Below are positions 50,054-58,933 of a stretch of 64,000 bases of DNA, piece by piece. Origin of the DNA: Kitasatospora setae KM-6054 (lineage in GTDB: Bacteria > Actinomycetota > Actinomycetes > Streptomycetales > Streptomycetaceae); assembly GCF_000269985.1 (NCBI RefSeq), contig NC_016109.1:4650001-4714000 (forward strand). Reading direction: 5' to 3'. The notes below the pieces were generated by a model. It was not told the DNA's origin. It worked only from the letters and a program-made list of their open reading frames with translations, and searched no databases. Both the position numbers and the translations under genes were made by a program. Numbering within the stretch: the first letter of the stretch is position 1; each line of letters starts with the position of its first letter.

Positions 50054-51082
50054 ATGACCACCGCCCCCGCCCGCACCGCCCAGGACGACTACACCACCGT
50101 CCGCACCGCCATCGGCGCCTACCGGATCACCGCCCCGCTGGTCCGGATCTCCGGCGGCGACCGCTACGAGTTCCTCGACCTGTTCCTGGCCAAGTCCAGC
50201 GAGTACGTCGAGCCGGACAGCGTCCGCGAGGCCCTGGCGCTGAACGCCGACGGCACCCCGTTCGCGATCCTGCTGCACTTCGAGATCGGCGACGACTCCT
50301 GGCTGCTGCCCCGCACCCCGGTCACCGCCGAGGAGCTGACCGCCTACCTGGCCGCCGTCGACGCCCCGGCCGACGCCACCGTCGAGGTCGCGCCGGAGGG
50401 CTGGGGCGCCAGCGCCTTCGAGGGCCCGCAGGCGTGGTCCGCCGCGGCGAAGTTCGTCGAGTTCGACATCTCCGGCCTGACCCTGCACGGCGTCACCGAG
50501 TCCGCCGTCCCCGGCGAGCCGGCCGCGCTCGCCCACCTCGCCCGGGTCGGCACCACCGGCGAGTACGGCTACCTGCTGCTCTCCAACGCCCCCGAGGCCG
50601 CGCACGCCGCGGTCGTCGAGGCGGTCGCCGCCGAGGACGGCGCCGAGGTCGGCCCGCAGGGCCTGGCCCGGGTCCAGGCCGAGGCCGGGATGGCCGTCTA
50701 CGCGGCCGGCTTCACCGGGCTGCCGGTGCACGAGGCCGACCTCGCCTGGATGGTCGACTGGAACCGGATCGGCGAGTTCCAGGGCTCCGACGAGCTGGTC
50801 AAGCCCACCGCCGAGACCGCCAAGACCACCGCCCTGGCCGCCCCGGCCGGCGCCGAGCTCGCCCCCGGCACCGCCGTCACCGCCGGCGGGCAGCGGGTCG
50901 GCACCGTCGTCTGGCAGGCCCCGTCCGCCAACGCCGACGAGGAACTCGTCGTCGCCCTGCTGGACGCCCCGTTCTGGGTCCCCGGCCTGGAGCTCGCCGC
51001 CGGCGACGCCGCCCAGACCCCGCTGCGCACCGTCACCCAGCCCCGCGTCATCGCCCGCTCCCTCACCACCCGGATCCACTGA
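50054..51082 (+). CDS. GcvT/YgfZ-like (aminomethyltransferase-family) protein
   Basis: A 342-aa protein with the T-protein fold. It has PLVRISGGDRYEFLDLFLAK at the N terminus, FVEFDISGLTLHG, TGEYGYLLLSN (the conserved G-E-x-G-(F/Y) motif), GPQGLARVQAEAGM (R-x-E-x-G) and a C-terminal barrel with GGQRVGTVVWQAPS. GcvT uses tetrahydrofolate as one-carbon carrier. In this cluster it may move a methylene or methyl group, or bind another pterin or substrate. The 3' end overlaps the KS-CLF start by one base. Confidence 0.78.
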   Translation: MTTAPARTAQDDYTTVRTAIGAYRITAPLVRISGGDRYEFLDLFLAKSSEYVEPDSVREALALNADGTPFAILLHFEIGDDSWLLPRTPVTAEELTAYLAAVDAPADATVEVAPEGWGASAFEGPQAWSAAAKFVEFDISGLTLHGVTESAVPGEPAALAHLARVGTTGEYGYLLLSNAPEAAHAAVVEAVAAEDGAEVGPQGLARVQAEAGMAVYAAGFTGLPVHEADLAWMVDWNRIGEFQGSDELVKPTAETAKTTALAAPAGAELAPGTAVTAGGQRVGTVVWQAPSANADEELVVALLDAPFWVPGLELAAGDAAQTPLRTVTQPRVIARSLTTRIH

Positions 51083-53406
51083 TGACCGACACCACGACCG
51101 AGCGCATCGCCCTCACCGGGATCGGCCTGATCACCGGCGCCGGCGACGACGCCGAGAAGAGCTGGACCGCGATCTCCCAGGGCATCTCCGGGATCAAGAC
51201 CAACACCCTCTTCGACACCACCGAGCTGCTCACCGACTGGGCCGGCATGGTCACCGCCGAGCAGCCCGCCGACCTGGACCGCTGCTACGCGCTGGCCGCC
51301 ACCGCGATCCGCGAGGCCCTGCGCAGCTCCGGCCTCGACCTGGACACCGTGGACCGCGACCGGGTCGCCGTGGTGGTCGGCTCCAGCCTCGGCGCGATGC
51401 CGACCCTGGAGAACGTCCACCGCGGCCTGGTCAAGGACGGCGAACTGGACGCCCCGGCCGCCGCCGCCTCCCAACTCCCCTGCGTCGGCGACTACATCGC
51501 CGCCGAGTTCGACCTGCGCGGCCCGCGGATCGTGCTCTCCAACGCCTGCGCGGCCAGCGCCGTAGCCCTCGGCTACGCGGCCGAACTGCTCTGGAAGGGC
51601 GAGGTCGACCACGTCATCTGCGGCGGCGTCGACCCGCTGGCCGAACTCTCCGCGTACGGCTTCTCCGCCCTCGGCGCGCTCGACCCCGAGCCGTGCGCGC
51701 CGATGTCCGCCTCCACCGGGCTGACCCTCGGCGAGGGCGCGGGCTTCATGGTCCTGGAGTCCGTCGAACGGGCCGCCGCCCGCGGCGCCGCCGCGCTCGC
51801 CGAACTCGGCGGCTACGGCCTCTCCTGCGACGGCTACCACCAGACCGCGCCCGACCCCAGCGGCAAGGGCGCCGCCGCCGCGATGGCCCAGGCCCTGAAG
51901 ACCGCCGGCCTGGCCCCCGAGGACGTCGACTACGTCAACCTGCACGGCACCGGCACCCCCGCCAACGACGTGTCCGAACCCAAGGCCGTCAAGCTGCTGT
52001 TCGGCACCGACCTGCCGCCCGCCAGCTCCACCAAGTCGATGCTCGGCCACACCCTGGGCGCGGCCGGCGCGGTCGAGGCGATCGTCTCCACCCTCGCCAT
52101 CGACCGGGGCGTCATCCCGCCGACCGTCAACACCCGGGGCACCGCCTCCCCGTTCGGCCTGGACATCGTCCCCGACGACGGGCGGCCCGCGCCGCTGGAG
52201 GTGGTCGCCTCCAACTCCTTCGCGTTCGGCGGCAACAACGCCACCGTCGTCCTCAACAAGCCCGGACGGCCCGCCCGTTCGGCCCGGCACACCCAGCCCG
52301 TCCAGCACGTCGTGGTCACCGGCGTGGCCGGCCTGGCCGGCTCGGCCGGCTCCACCGCCGAACTCACCGCCGCGCTCGCCGAGGGCCGGATCGGCTACGA
52401 CACCCTGGAGCACGTCACCGGCATCGGCGACCGCCCGATCGGCCGGATCGACGTCAAGGCCGTCACCAAGCGCCTCAACCCCAGCAAGGCCCGCCGGATG
52501 GACCCGCTCGGCGTGCTCGCCGCCGGCGCCGTCGGCGACCTGTACGACCGGCACGGCAAGCCCTCCCGGGCCGAGGCCGAGGGCACCGGCATCGTCTTCG
52601 CCACCGGCTACGGCCCGGTCACCTCGGTGCTCAACTTCCACCAGGGCGTGCTGGAACAGGGCATCACCGGCGCCAACCCGGCGATGTTCGCCAACACCGT
52701 CGTCAACGCCGCCGCCGGACACGTCGCGATGCTGCACCGCTACCGCGGCTACACCGCGACCATCGCCAACGGCGGCACCTCCTCCGTCCTCGCCCTGCAA
52801 CTCGCCGCCCGGGTCATCGCCCGCGGCATGGCCGACCGCATCATGGTCGTGGTCGCCGACGAGTTCCCCGAGCAGGCCCTCGCCACCCAGGCCCGGCTGC
52901 CCGGGTACGCGAAGACCGCCCGGATCGTCCCCGACGGCGGCACCGGCACCGTCCTCGCCGAGGGCGCCGCCGCGATCCTGCTCGAATCCGAGGCGTCCGC
53001 CGCCGCCCGCGGCGCGCACGTCCTGGCGGACGTCCGCGGCTTCGGGGCCTCCGGCGAGTCCGTCGGCATCGGCCGGATCGGCCGCGACGGCGAAGCCTGG
53101 GCCCGCGCCCTGCGCGCCGCCCTCGCCGAAGCCGGCTCCACCCCCGAGCAGATCGACACCGTGGTCTCCGCCGCCTCCGGCTACCGCCTCGTCGACCACG
53201 CCCAGCGCCGCGCCCTCGCGCTGGCCGGCCTCGCCGAACGCCCCACCCGCACCCCCAAGGCCCAACTCGGCGAGACCTACGGCTCGGCCGGCGCCCTCGG
53301 CCTGGTCGCCGCCCTGGCCGGCGACGCCCCGGCCGGCCGGCTGCTGCTCTCCAGCTTCGCCTACGGCGGCTCCTACGCCGCCGCGGTGTTCGACGCGAGG
53401 GCCTGA
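51082..53406 (+). CDS. Fused ketosynthase-chain length factor (KS-CLF)
   Basis: A 774-aa protein with two tandem thiolase-fold domains. The first (~1-400) is a full beta-ketoacyl synthase with Cys156 in LSNACAASAVAL, His288 in NLHGTGTPANDV and His323 in KSMLGHTLGAAGAVEAI. The second (~408-774) keeps the fold, but the active Cys position is Gly (IANGGTSSVLALQ, ~565) and the second His motif is ETYGSAGALGLVA. It is therefore a chain length factor. In most type II systems KS and CLF are separate genes, so the fusion is unusual. It would extend the chain with malonyl-ACP. Confidence 0.9.
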   Translation: MTDTTTERIALTGIGLITGAGDDAEKSWTAISQGISGIKTNTLFDTTELLTDWAGMVTAEQPADLDRCYALAATAIREALRSSGLDLDTVDRDRVAVVVGSSLGAMPTLENVHRGLVKDGELDAPAAAASQLPCVGDYIAAEFDLRGPRIVLSNACAASAVALGYAAELLWKGEVDHVICGGVDPLAELSAYGFSALGALDPEPCAPMSASTGLTLGEGAGFMVLESVERAAARGAAALAELGGYGLSCDGYHQTAPDPSGKGAAAAMAQALKTAGLAPEDVDYVNLHGTGTPANDVSEPKAVKLLFGTDLPPASSTKSMLGHTLGAAGAVEAIVSTLAIDRGVIPPTVNTRGTASPFGLDIVPDDGRPAPLEVVASNSFAFGGNNATVVLNKPGRPARSARHTQPVQHVVVTGVAGLAGSAGSTAELTAALAEGRIGYDTLEHVTGIGDRPIGRIDVKAVTKRLNPSKARRMDPLGVLAAGAVGDLYDRHGKPSRAEAEGTGIVFATGYGPVTSVLNFHQGVLEQGITGANPAMFANTVVNAAAGHVAMLHRYRGYTATIANGGTSSVLALQLAARVIARGMADRIMVVVADEFPEQALATQARLPGYAKTARIVPDGGTGTVLAEGAAAILLESEASAAARGAHVLADVRGFGASGESVGIGRIGRDGEAWARALRAALAEAGSTPEQIDTVVSAASGYRLVDHAQRRALALAGLAERPTRTPKAQLGETYGSAGALGLVAALAGDAPAGRLLLSSFAYGGSYAAAVFDARA

Positions 53407-54635
53407 TGGACACCACCCGGCGCACCACCCCCGACCCCGGCGCCCTCGCCGCCGGCTGGTCCCTCCGCCTCGGCCCGCTCCAGCACGCGGCGGGCCGGGC
53501 CGGGCGACCGGAGGGCCAACTCGCCGCGCTGGGCGAGTCGTTGACCGGGGGCGGCGACGCCTCCGCAGCGACGGCGGACAGTTCCGCGACGGCGGGCTCC
53601 GGCCGGCCGGAGGCTGCGGTCGACGGTGGGCGCCCGGCGGGCCAACCGGCCGCGCTGAGTGGGTCGTTGGCGGGCATCGACGCCTCCGGCGCGACGGCGG
53701 GTGCGGGTCGACTCGCCGTTGCCGACGGGGCGTTGGCGAACAGCGTCGCGACGGCGGGTTCCGGTCGACCGGAGGCTGCGGCCGACGGCGGACACCTGAC
53801 AAGCCAACTCGCGTCTTTCGAGCGGTCGTTGGCGACAGGTGCCGCTCCGGTGGTCGAACACCGCTTCGCCGAGCCGCGGTTGCCCGGTGCCGGCGGGTCC
53901 GCAGGCCGGCTGGTCGCGGCGTGCCTCGCGGCGCGCCGGCTGACCGTCCGGCTGGTGGGCGGCGGGGCCGACCGGTCCGGGGTCCGTACCGCGGTTGCTC
54001 CGGCGGCGGCCGGGGCCGGGGCGGAGCCGCAGGCGGTCGTGGACTGCCTGGTCACCCGGCACCCGAACCTGCCCCGGGACCGGATGGGCAACCGGCTGAA
54101 CGACGCCGGGCGGTGGCTGATCGCCGAGGCGGTGGCCACCCTGCACGGGGTGCGGGTCCCGCCCCGCGCACTGGTTCGGGACGAGCACCGGCGCTGGAGC
54201 GTGCCGGAGGCGGGCCTGACCGCCTCGGTCGCGCACTGCGCCGGGTACTCGACGGTGGCACTGGTGGCCGGGCAGACCGTCGGGGTGGACCTGCAGGACC
54301 ACCGGGACCGGCCGTTCGCGATGCAGTGGCTGGGCGCGCTGCTCGGCCGCCCGGACGGCGAGCCCGCCACCATGCGGGACTTCGCCGAGTGCGAGGCGCT
54401 GATCAAGGCTTCGCACCTCCGCAAGGAGACCTTCGCCGGCGTCCGCCTCCCGGACTGGCGGCCGGGCTGGCGGCCCACCAACGTCGGCTACCTGGTCCGC
54501 TCCGCCGACCTCGGCGACGGCCTCCAACTGGCCCTGGCCACCGACGCCCCCGCCCACGTCCGCTGGTGGTGGCAGTCGGACCCGGCCGCCCCGGCCGTCC
54601 CGCTGCCCGCCCCGAGCCTGGAGTCCGCCGCGTGA
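53406..54635 (+). CDS. 4'-Phosphopantetheinyl transferase-like protein with repetitive N terminus
   Basis: A 409-aa protein. The C-terminal ~180 residues look like a Sfp-type phosphopantetheinyl transferase: LTASVAHCAGYSTVALVAGQ, then TVGVDLQDHRDRP (the G-(V/I)-D Mg-binding motif), and FAECEALIKASHLRKETFAG (the (W/F)xxxEAxxKA motif). Residues ~30-150 are Ala/Gly-rich and contain imperfect ~40-residue repeats around TAGSGRPEAA.DGG. RHPNLPRDRMGNRLNDAGRW at ~220 may be part of the first lobe. It would activate both carrier proteins. Confidence 0.75.
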   Translation: MDTTRRTTPDPGALAAGWSLRLGPLQHAAGRAGRPEGQLAALGESLTGGGDASAATADSSATAGSGRPEAAVDGGRPAGQPAALSGSLAGIDASGATAGAGRLAVADGALANSVATAGSGRPEAAADGGHLTSQLASFERSLATGAAPVVEHRFAEPRLPGAGGSAGRLVAACLAARRLTVRLVGGGADRSGVRTAVAPAAAGAGAEPQAVVDCLVTRHPNLPRDRMGNRLNDAGRWLIAEAVATLHGVRVPPRALVRDEHRRWSVPEAGLTASVAHCAGYSTVALVAGQTVGVDLQDHRDRPFAMQWLGALLGRPDGEPATMRDFAECEALIKASHLRKETFAGVRLPDWRPGWRPTNVGYLVRSADLGDGLQLALATDAPAHVRWWWQSDPAAPAVPLPAPSLESAA

Positions 54636-54781
54636 ACGCCGCCGGCGCCCTGCCCGCCACCCGTACCCGCCCGGCCGCCACCCGTACCCGCCCGGCTGCC
54701 GCGGGCGCCCGCTCCGGCCGTCGACCCGGCTGCGCGCAGCGGTCGTTCGCCGCCGCCCCGTCCCTGGAGTCCGCCGCATGA
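54632..54781 (+). CDS. Small coupled ORF (49 aa), possible peptide or repeat artefact
   Basis: A GTG-start frame overlaps the phosphopantetheinyl transferase stop (GTGA) and ends overlapping the next start (ATGA). The product contains TRTRPAATRTRPAA and one Cys, and ends PSLESAA, the same last residues as the upstream protein. The DNA holds a 21-bp tandem repeat and a copy of the upstream 3' end, so it may merely result from duplication. With a LanB-like enzyme in the cluster it is the only visible peptide-sized candidate substrate; this is speculative. Confidence 0.35.
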   Translation: MNAAGALPATRTRPAATRTRPAAAGARSGRRPGCAQRSFAAAPSLESAA

Positions 54782-55977
54782 CCGCGACCGCCACCGCCAC
54801 CGCTCCTGCCACCGCTCCCGCTCCCGCCACCGCGCCCGCCGCCAGGGCCTACACCCGGCGGATCTCGCAGATCGAGCGCGGCTACCTGAACGCGAACGCC
54901 ACCGGCACCCCGCAGCTGATCCAGATGGTGATCGAGGGCGCCGGCCGGATCGACCCGGCCGAACTCGCCGACGCCGTACGGCGGTCGACCGCCGTCAACC
55001 CGGGCCTCGCGGTCCGCCGCAAGGGCCCGAACTGGCGGGCCGGGGACACCCCGCCGCCGATCACCGAGCTGCCGGCCGAGGCCGGGTACGCGCATCCGTT
55101 CTTCCACCGCGACCTGGACGTGGTGACCGGCCCGGTCTGCGAACTCGGCCTGGCGAACGGGCCGGTGACCCGGTTGGTGGTGCGGGCCAGCCACATCGTC
55201 ACGGACGGCCGCGGGCTGCGGTACTGGATCGAGGACCTGTTCCGCGCGCTGCGCGGCGAGCCGCTGCTCGGCGCCGACTCCACCGTCGACGACACGCACT
55301 TCCGGGCCGCCGCCGCCCCCGTCCCGGCGGCGCCCGTACCGGCCCGGGTGCCCGGGTTCCCGGCGATCCTCGGGCAGGGCCCGGCGGACGGCGGCGCGCT
55401 GTGGCTGCGCCGCTCGGTCGCGGCGACGCCGTCCGCGGTGACCGCCCGGGTGGGCGCCGCGGTCTCCCGGCGGCTGGCGACCGACAGCGGGCGGCTGATC
55501 ATCCCGGTGGACCTGCGCCGGCACGACCGCGAGGTGCGCTCCACCGCCAACCTGACCTCCCAGCTGGTGCTCGACCTGCATCGCGAGGACCGCTGGAACC
55601 GACTGCACAGCCAACTGCTGGCCGCGATGCTCCGCAAGCGCGAAGTCGCGGCGCTGGCAAGGGACTTCCTGCGCGACAACCCGTTCGCGAACTCGCTGCG
55701 CGAAGCCCAGGAGCTGGACGGCAGCCGCTTCCCGTGCACCGCGATCCTCACCGACCACGGCCGGATCGACACCGGGCTGTACCGCACCGCGGACTTCCGC
55801 CCGACCGGCTACCACACGCTGCCGATGCTCGTCCCGTACGCCGAGATGTTCCTGAGCACCTGTCAGATCGACGACCGCACCGAGCTCACCCTGTCCTGCC
55901 GCAACCGCCCCGACGCCCGCCCGGCCGCCGAGGCCGTGCTGGACGAGGTCGAGCGCGCCCTGCTCGCGGCCGACTGA
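54778..55977 (+). CDS. Condensation-domain-like acyltransferase
   Basis: A 399-aa protein similar to stand-alone NRPS condensation/PapA-type acyltransferases. The HxxxDG catalytic motif appears in VVRASHIVTDGRGLRYWIED. TARVGAAVSRRLATDSGRLI and VDLRRHDREVRSTANLTSQL match the latch and DFGWG-side regions. The first His of HHxxxDG is Ser. The first ~27 residues are a TATATAPATAPAPATAP run. It could join the polyketide acyl chain to the carrier-bound amino acid or to diaminopropionate. Confidence 0.8.
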   Translation: MTATATATAPATAPAPATAPAARAYTRRISQIERGYLNANATGTPQLIQMVIEGAGRIDPAELADAVRRSTAVNPGLAVRRKGPNWRAGDTPPPITELPAEAGYAHPFFHRDLDVVTGPVCELGLANGPVTRLVVRASHIVTDGRGLRYWIEDLFRALRGEPLLGADSTVDDTHFRAAAAPVPAAPVPARVPGFPAILGQGPADGGALWLRRSVAATPSAVTARVGAAVSRRLATDSGRLIIPVDLRRHDREVRSTANLTSQLVLDLHREDRWNRLHSQLLAAMLRKREVAALARDFLRDNPFANSLREAQELDGSRFPCTAILTDHGRIDTGLYRTADFRPTGYHTLPMLVPYAEMFLSTCQIDDRTELTLSCRNRPDARPAAEAVLDEVERALLAAD

Positions 55978-56029
55978 CCCCGGCCCGGGCCCCCAACCTC
56001 CTCTCCCCGCTGATGAAGGACCCGCGAAG

Positions 56030-57739
56030 ATGCCCACCACACCCGCCCGCACCACGGTGAACGCGGCCAAGGGCAAGGCCCGCCGCAAGCCGGGCCCGGC
56101 CCGCAAGCCCGCCCCGAAGCCCACCGCCACCGCGACCAAGTCCAAGCCGCAGGCCAACAAGCCGCAGGCCAACAAGCCCCAGCCTGACAAGCCGCAGCCG
56201 AACAAGCCGCAGGCCGGGAAGCCCGCCGCCGAGGCGTCCGCGACCGCGCCGCAGCAGCCCGCACAGCCGCAGGCCGGCCCGCCCGCCGGCTCGCCCGCCG
56301 GCCCGCCCGGCGAGGCGCCGTCGAAGGCCGCGCTGCTGACGATGGTGATCGCGATGGCCGGCGGCTTCATCGCGCTGCTGGACACCACGATCGTGAACGT
56401 CTCGATGCAGGAGACCACCGCCCGGTTCGGCGGCATCAACCAGGTGCAGTGGGTGGTGACGGCGTACCTGCTGGCGTTGGCGGCGGTGATGCCGGCGACC
56501 GGCTGGCTGGCGACCCGGTTCGGGACGAAGCGGGTGTTCGTCGCGGCGGTGGCGCTGTTCGCGCTGGGGTCGGTGGGCTGTGCGGCCGCGCAGTCGCTGG
56601 ACCAGCTGGTCGCGGCGCGCGGCCTGTCGGGGGCGGCGGCGGGCGTGTTGACGCCGGTGTCGACGATCCTGCTGACCCGGGGGGTGCCGCGTGAGCACCT
56701 GGGCCGGGTGCAGGCGCTGAACGGTTCGGTGATGCTGATCGGTCCGCTGCTGGGCCCGACCATCGGCGGTCTGCTGGTGGGCTGGGGCGGCTGGTCGGCG
56801 GTGTACGTGGTGAACGTGCCGTTCTGCGCGGTGCTGCTGGCGGCGGCGCTGCGCTGGGTCCGCAAGGACGCCCCGGCGGAGGGCGGGGCCCGGCCGCTGG
56901 ACGTGCTGGGCCTGGTGTCCTCGGCGACGGCGACGGTCTCGACGGTGCTGGCGATCCACGAGTACGCGGAGCACGGGGCGCGGGCCGGGGCGGCGCTGCT
57001 GGTGCCGGTGGGCCTGGCGGTGCTGGGCGCGGTGGTGTTCGTGCTGCGCGAGCTGCGGGCGAAGGCGCCGCTGCTGGACCTGCGGCTGTTCCGGATCCCG
57101 GTGTACGCGGCCGCGGTGGTGAACATCTTCTGCCTGGGCTTCGTGCTGTACTCGCCGATGATGCTGATCCCGCTGTACTTCGAGGACGCCCGCGGCGAGT
57201 CGGCGGTGGCCACCGGCCTGCTGATGTCGACCGGCGGCCTGGGCGTGGTGACGGCGGCCTGGCTGTCCCGGGTGCTGCTGCGGCGGATCGGCGGCGGGGC
57301 GACGGTGCTGATCGGCATCGGCCTGACGATGCTGGCGACCCTCCCGATGACCGGCCTGACCGGCACCACCCCGTACCCGCTGATCTGCGGGAGCCTGGTG
57401 GTGCGCGGCCTGGGCACCGGCCTGACCATCGTGCCGACGATGACCCGGGCGTTCCAGTCGATCCGGCAGCAGTCCATCCCGGACGCCTCCTCGCAGCTCA
57501 ACCTGACCCAGCGGATCGGCGGCGCGCTGGCCATCGCGGTGGTCACGGTGGTGCTGACCGACTCGGCGAAGGCGCACCACGGCATGGTGCCGGCGGCGTT
57601 CGCGCACTCCTTCGGCTGGCTGCTGGGGGTGTACGGGGTGACACTGCTGCCCGCGCTGGCGCTGCTCCTGGCGGATCTCCGGGAGAAGCGCCGGGCGGCC
57701 CGGCCGGCGGGGGCCGGGCAGCCGGCGCCGGCGGTCTGA
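56030..57739 (+). CDS. MFS drug exporter (DHA2 family, 14 TM)
   Basis: A 569-aa transporter. The first ~100 residues are a hydrophilic Lys/Pro/Gln-rich extension with imperfect repeats of KPQANKPQ. The membrane part follows with GGFIALLDTTIVNVSMQETT, the DHA2 motif, GWLATRFGTKRVFVAAVALF (motif A) and LIGPLLGPTIGGLLVG (motif C of antiporters). The long disordered N terminus is unusual. It is the last plus-strand gene of the cluster and probably a product exporter or self-resistance gene. Confidence 0.9.
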   Translation: MPTTPARTTVNAAKGKARRKPGPARKPAPKPTATATKSKPQANKPQANKPQPDKPQPNKPQAGKPAAEASATAPQQPAQPQAGPPAGSPAGPPGEAPSKAALLTMVIAMAGGFIALLDTTIVNVSMQETTARFGGINQVQWVVTAYLLALAAVMPATGWLATRFGTKRVFVAAVALFALGSVGCAAAQSLDQLVAARGLSGAAAGVLTPVSTILLTRGVPREHLGRVQALNGSVMLIGPLLGPTIGGLLVGWGGWSAVYVVNVPFCAVLLAAALRWVRKDAPAEGGARPLDVLGLVSSATATVSTVLAIHEYAEHGARAGAALLVPVGLAVLGAVVFVLRELRAKAPLLDLRLFRIPVYAAAVVNIFCLGFVLYSPMMLIPLYFEDARGESAVATGLLMSTGGLGVVTAAWLSRVLLRRIGGGATVLIGIGLTMLATLPMTGLTGTTPYPLICGSLVVRGLGTGLTIVPTMTRAFQSIRQQSIPDASSQLNLTQRIGGALAIAVVTVVLTDSAKAHHGMVPAAFAHSFGWLLGVYGVTLLPALALLLADLREKRRAARPAGAGQPAPAV

Positions 57740-57764
57740 CGGGCCGCCGCAGCGGCGCCCGCGG

Positions 57765-58760
57765 TCAGCGCGTGGCGGGGAGCCAGCCGTCCTGGACGGC
57801 GTGCACCCCGGCCTCGAAGCGGCTGCGGGCGTCCAGGCGTTCCATCAGGTTGGCGGCGAACCGGCGGGCGGTGCGCGGGGAGACGCCCATCCGCTTGGCG
57901 ATGGCCTCGTCGGTGTAGCCCTGGGAGAGCATCTTCAGGACGGCGAGCTCCTGCGGGGGCATCCCGTCGGCCTCGCACTTGGGGACGTCGCCGACCGGGA
58001 TCGCGTTGTCCCAGACGCTCTCGAACAGGGCGCACAGCGCGGCGACGGTGCCGGCGCCGCGCAGCACCACGGCGCCGGCCCGGGCGTCCTCGGTGTCGAT
58101 CGGGAGGACGGCCTGCTGCCGGTCGAAGATGATCATGCGGATGGGGAGTTCCGGCACCGTCCGGACCTGGCCGCCCTGCTGGTTCAGCCAGGTCACGTGG
58201 TCCAGGGTGGGCCGGTGGTTGCGGACGCTGTCCAGGTAGACGGTGCGCATCTGCACCCCGCGTTCCAGCAGGGCGGCGTTCGGCGTCCGGCTGGCCCGCA
58301 GGTCCTCCTCGGAGTGCGCGCCGCCGGGGGCGAAGGTCGCCACCTCCTGCCGCACCGAGCCGGCCAGTTCGGCCAGCCGCTCGCGGATCGACTCCGGCCC
58401 GCTCAGCTGCTCGGAGGACGCGTCGGTCGCGGTCGGCCGGAACGCCGAGCACTCCGCGATGAGTTGGGCGGCCGCGGCCCGGGACGCCTCCACCCGCAGC
58501 TGCTGGGCGGCGAGTTCGGCCTGCTGCCGGGCCAGCAGCACCTCCATCGCGGTCTCCGGGCCGACCGCCCGGAACCCTATGCCCTCCCGGGCGGACGGTT
58601 GGACCAGCGCCAGTTCGCTCAGCCGGTCGAGGCCGCGGCGTACCCGCTCCTCGCTGATGCCCAGGCCGAGGGCCAGGGCGAGGACCCCGGACTGCGGTTC
58701 GGCCAGCATCCGCCGGTAGATGGATTCGGCCTCGGTGTCGAGTCCCAGTGCGTCCAGCAT
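57765..58760 (-). CDS. LuxR-type regulator with TrmB-like N terminus
   Basis: A 331-aa protein. The first ~65 residues are a winged helix like TrmB (EAESIYRRMLAEPQSGVLAL, ISEERVRRGLDRLSEL). The central ~190 residues form a sensor with VRTVPELPIRMIIFDRQQAV. The C-terminal LuxR HTH is LAVLKMLSQGYTDEAIAKRM, then GVSPRTARRFAANLMERLDA. It lies downstream of the SARP gene and is convergent with the MFS gene 26 bp away. It is probably a cluster-specific regulator. Confidence 0.9.
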   Translation of the reverse strand: MLDALGLDTEAESIYRRMLAEPQSGVLALALGLGISEERVRRGLDRLSELALVQPSAREGIGFRAVGPETAMEVLLARQQAELAAQQLRVEASRAAAAQLIAECSAFRPTATDASSEQLSGPESIRERLAELAGSVRQEVATFAPGGAHSEEDLRASRTPNAALLERGVQMRTVYLDSVRNHRPTLDHVTWLNQQGGQVRTVPELPIRMIIFDRQQAVLPIDTEDARAGAVVLRGAGTVAALCALFESVWDNAIPVGDVPKCEADGMPPQELAVLKMLSQGYTDEAIAKRMGVSPRTARRFAANLMERLDARSRFEAGVHAVQDGWLPATR

Positions 58761-58933
58761 GAATCGATCCCCGTTTCGATCAGCGCCAGTAACGTTTGCT
58801 CGGAGTCAGAGCTTACTGATCCAGGGCAACCGTGTACCTACCGTCACCTTCCGGAAAGATGACCGGACAACGGACAGGCGGGCGGCGGACGGACGGCGGA
58901 CGGGCGGCACCCGGGCGGCGGGCGGACGGGGGT

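Noticed and set aside
47992-51081. One very long frame upstream of the KS-CLF start
   Set aside because: It is open only because of G/C bias. The same span is covered by the GNAT-fusion and GcvT-like genes, whose translations have family motifs and proper starts.
57739-57765. Terminator between the MFS and LuxR genes
   Set aside because: A G/C-rich imperfect inverted repeat is present but several central positions do not pair, so it is too weak to list.
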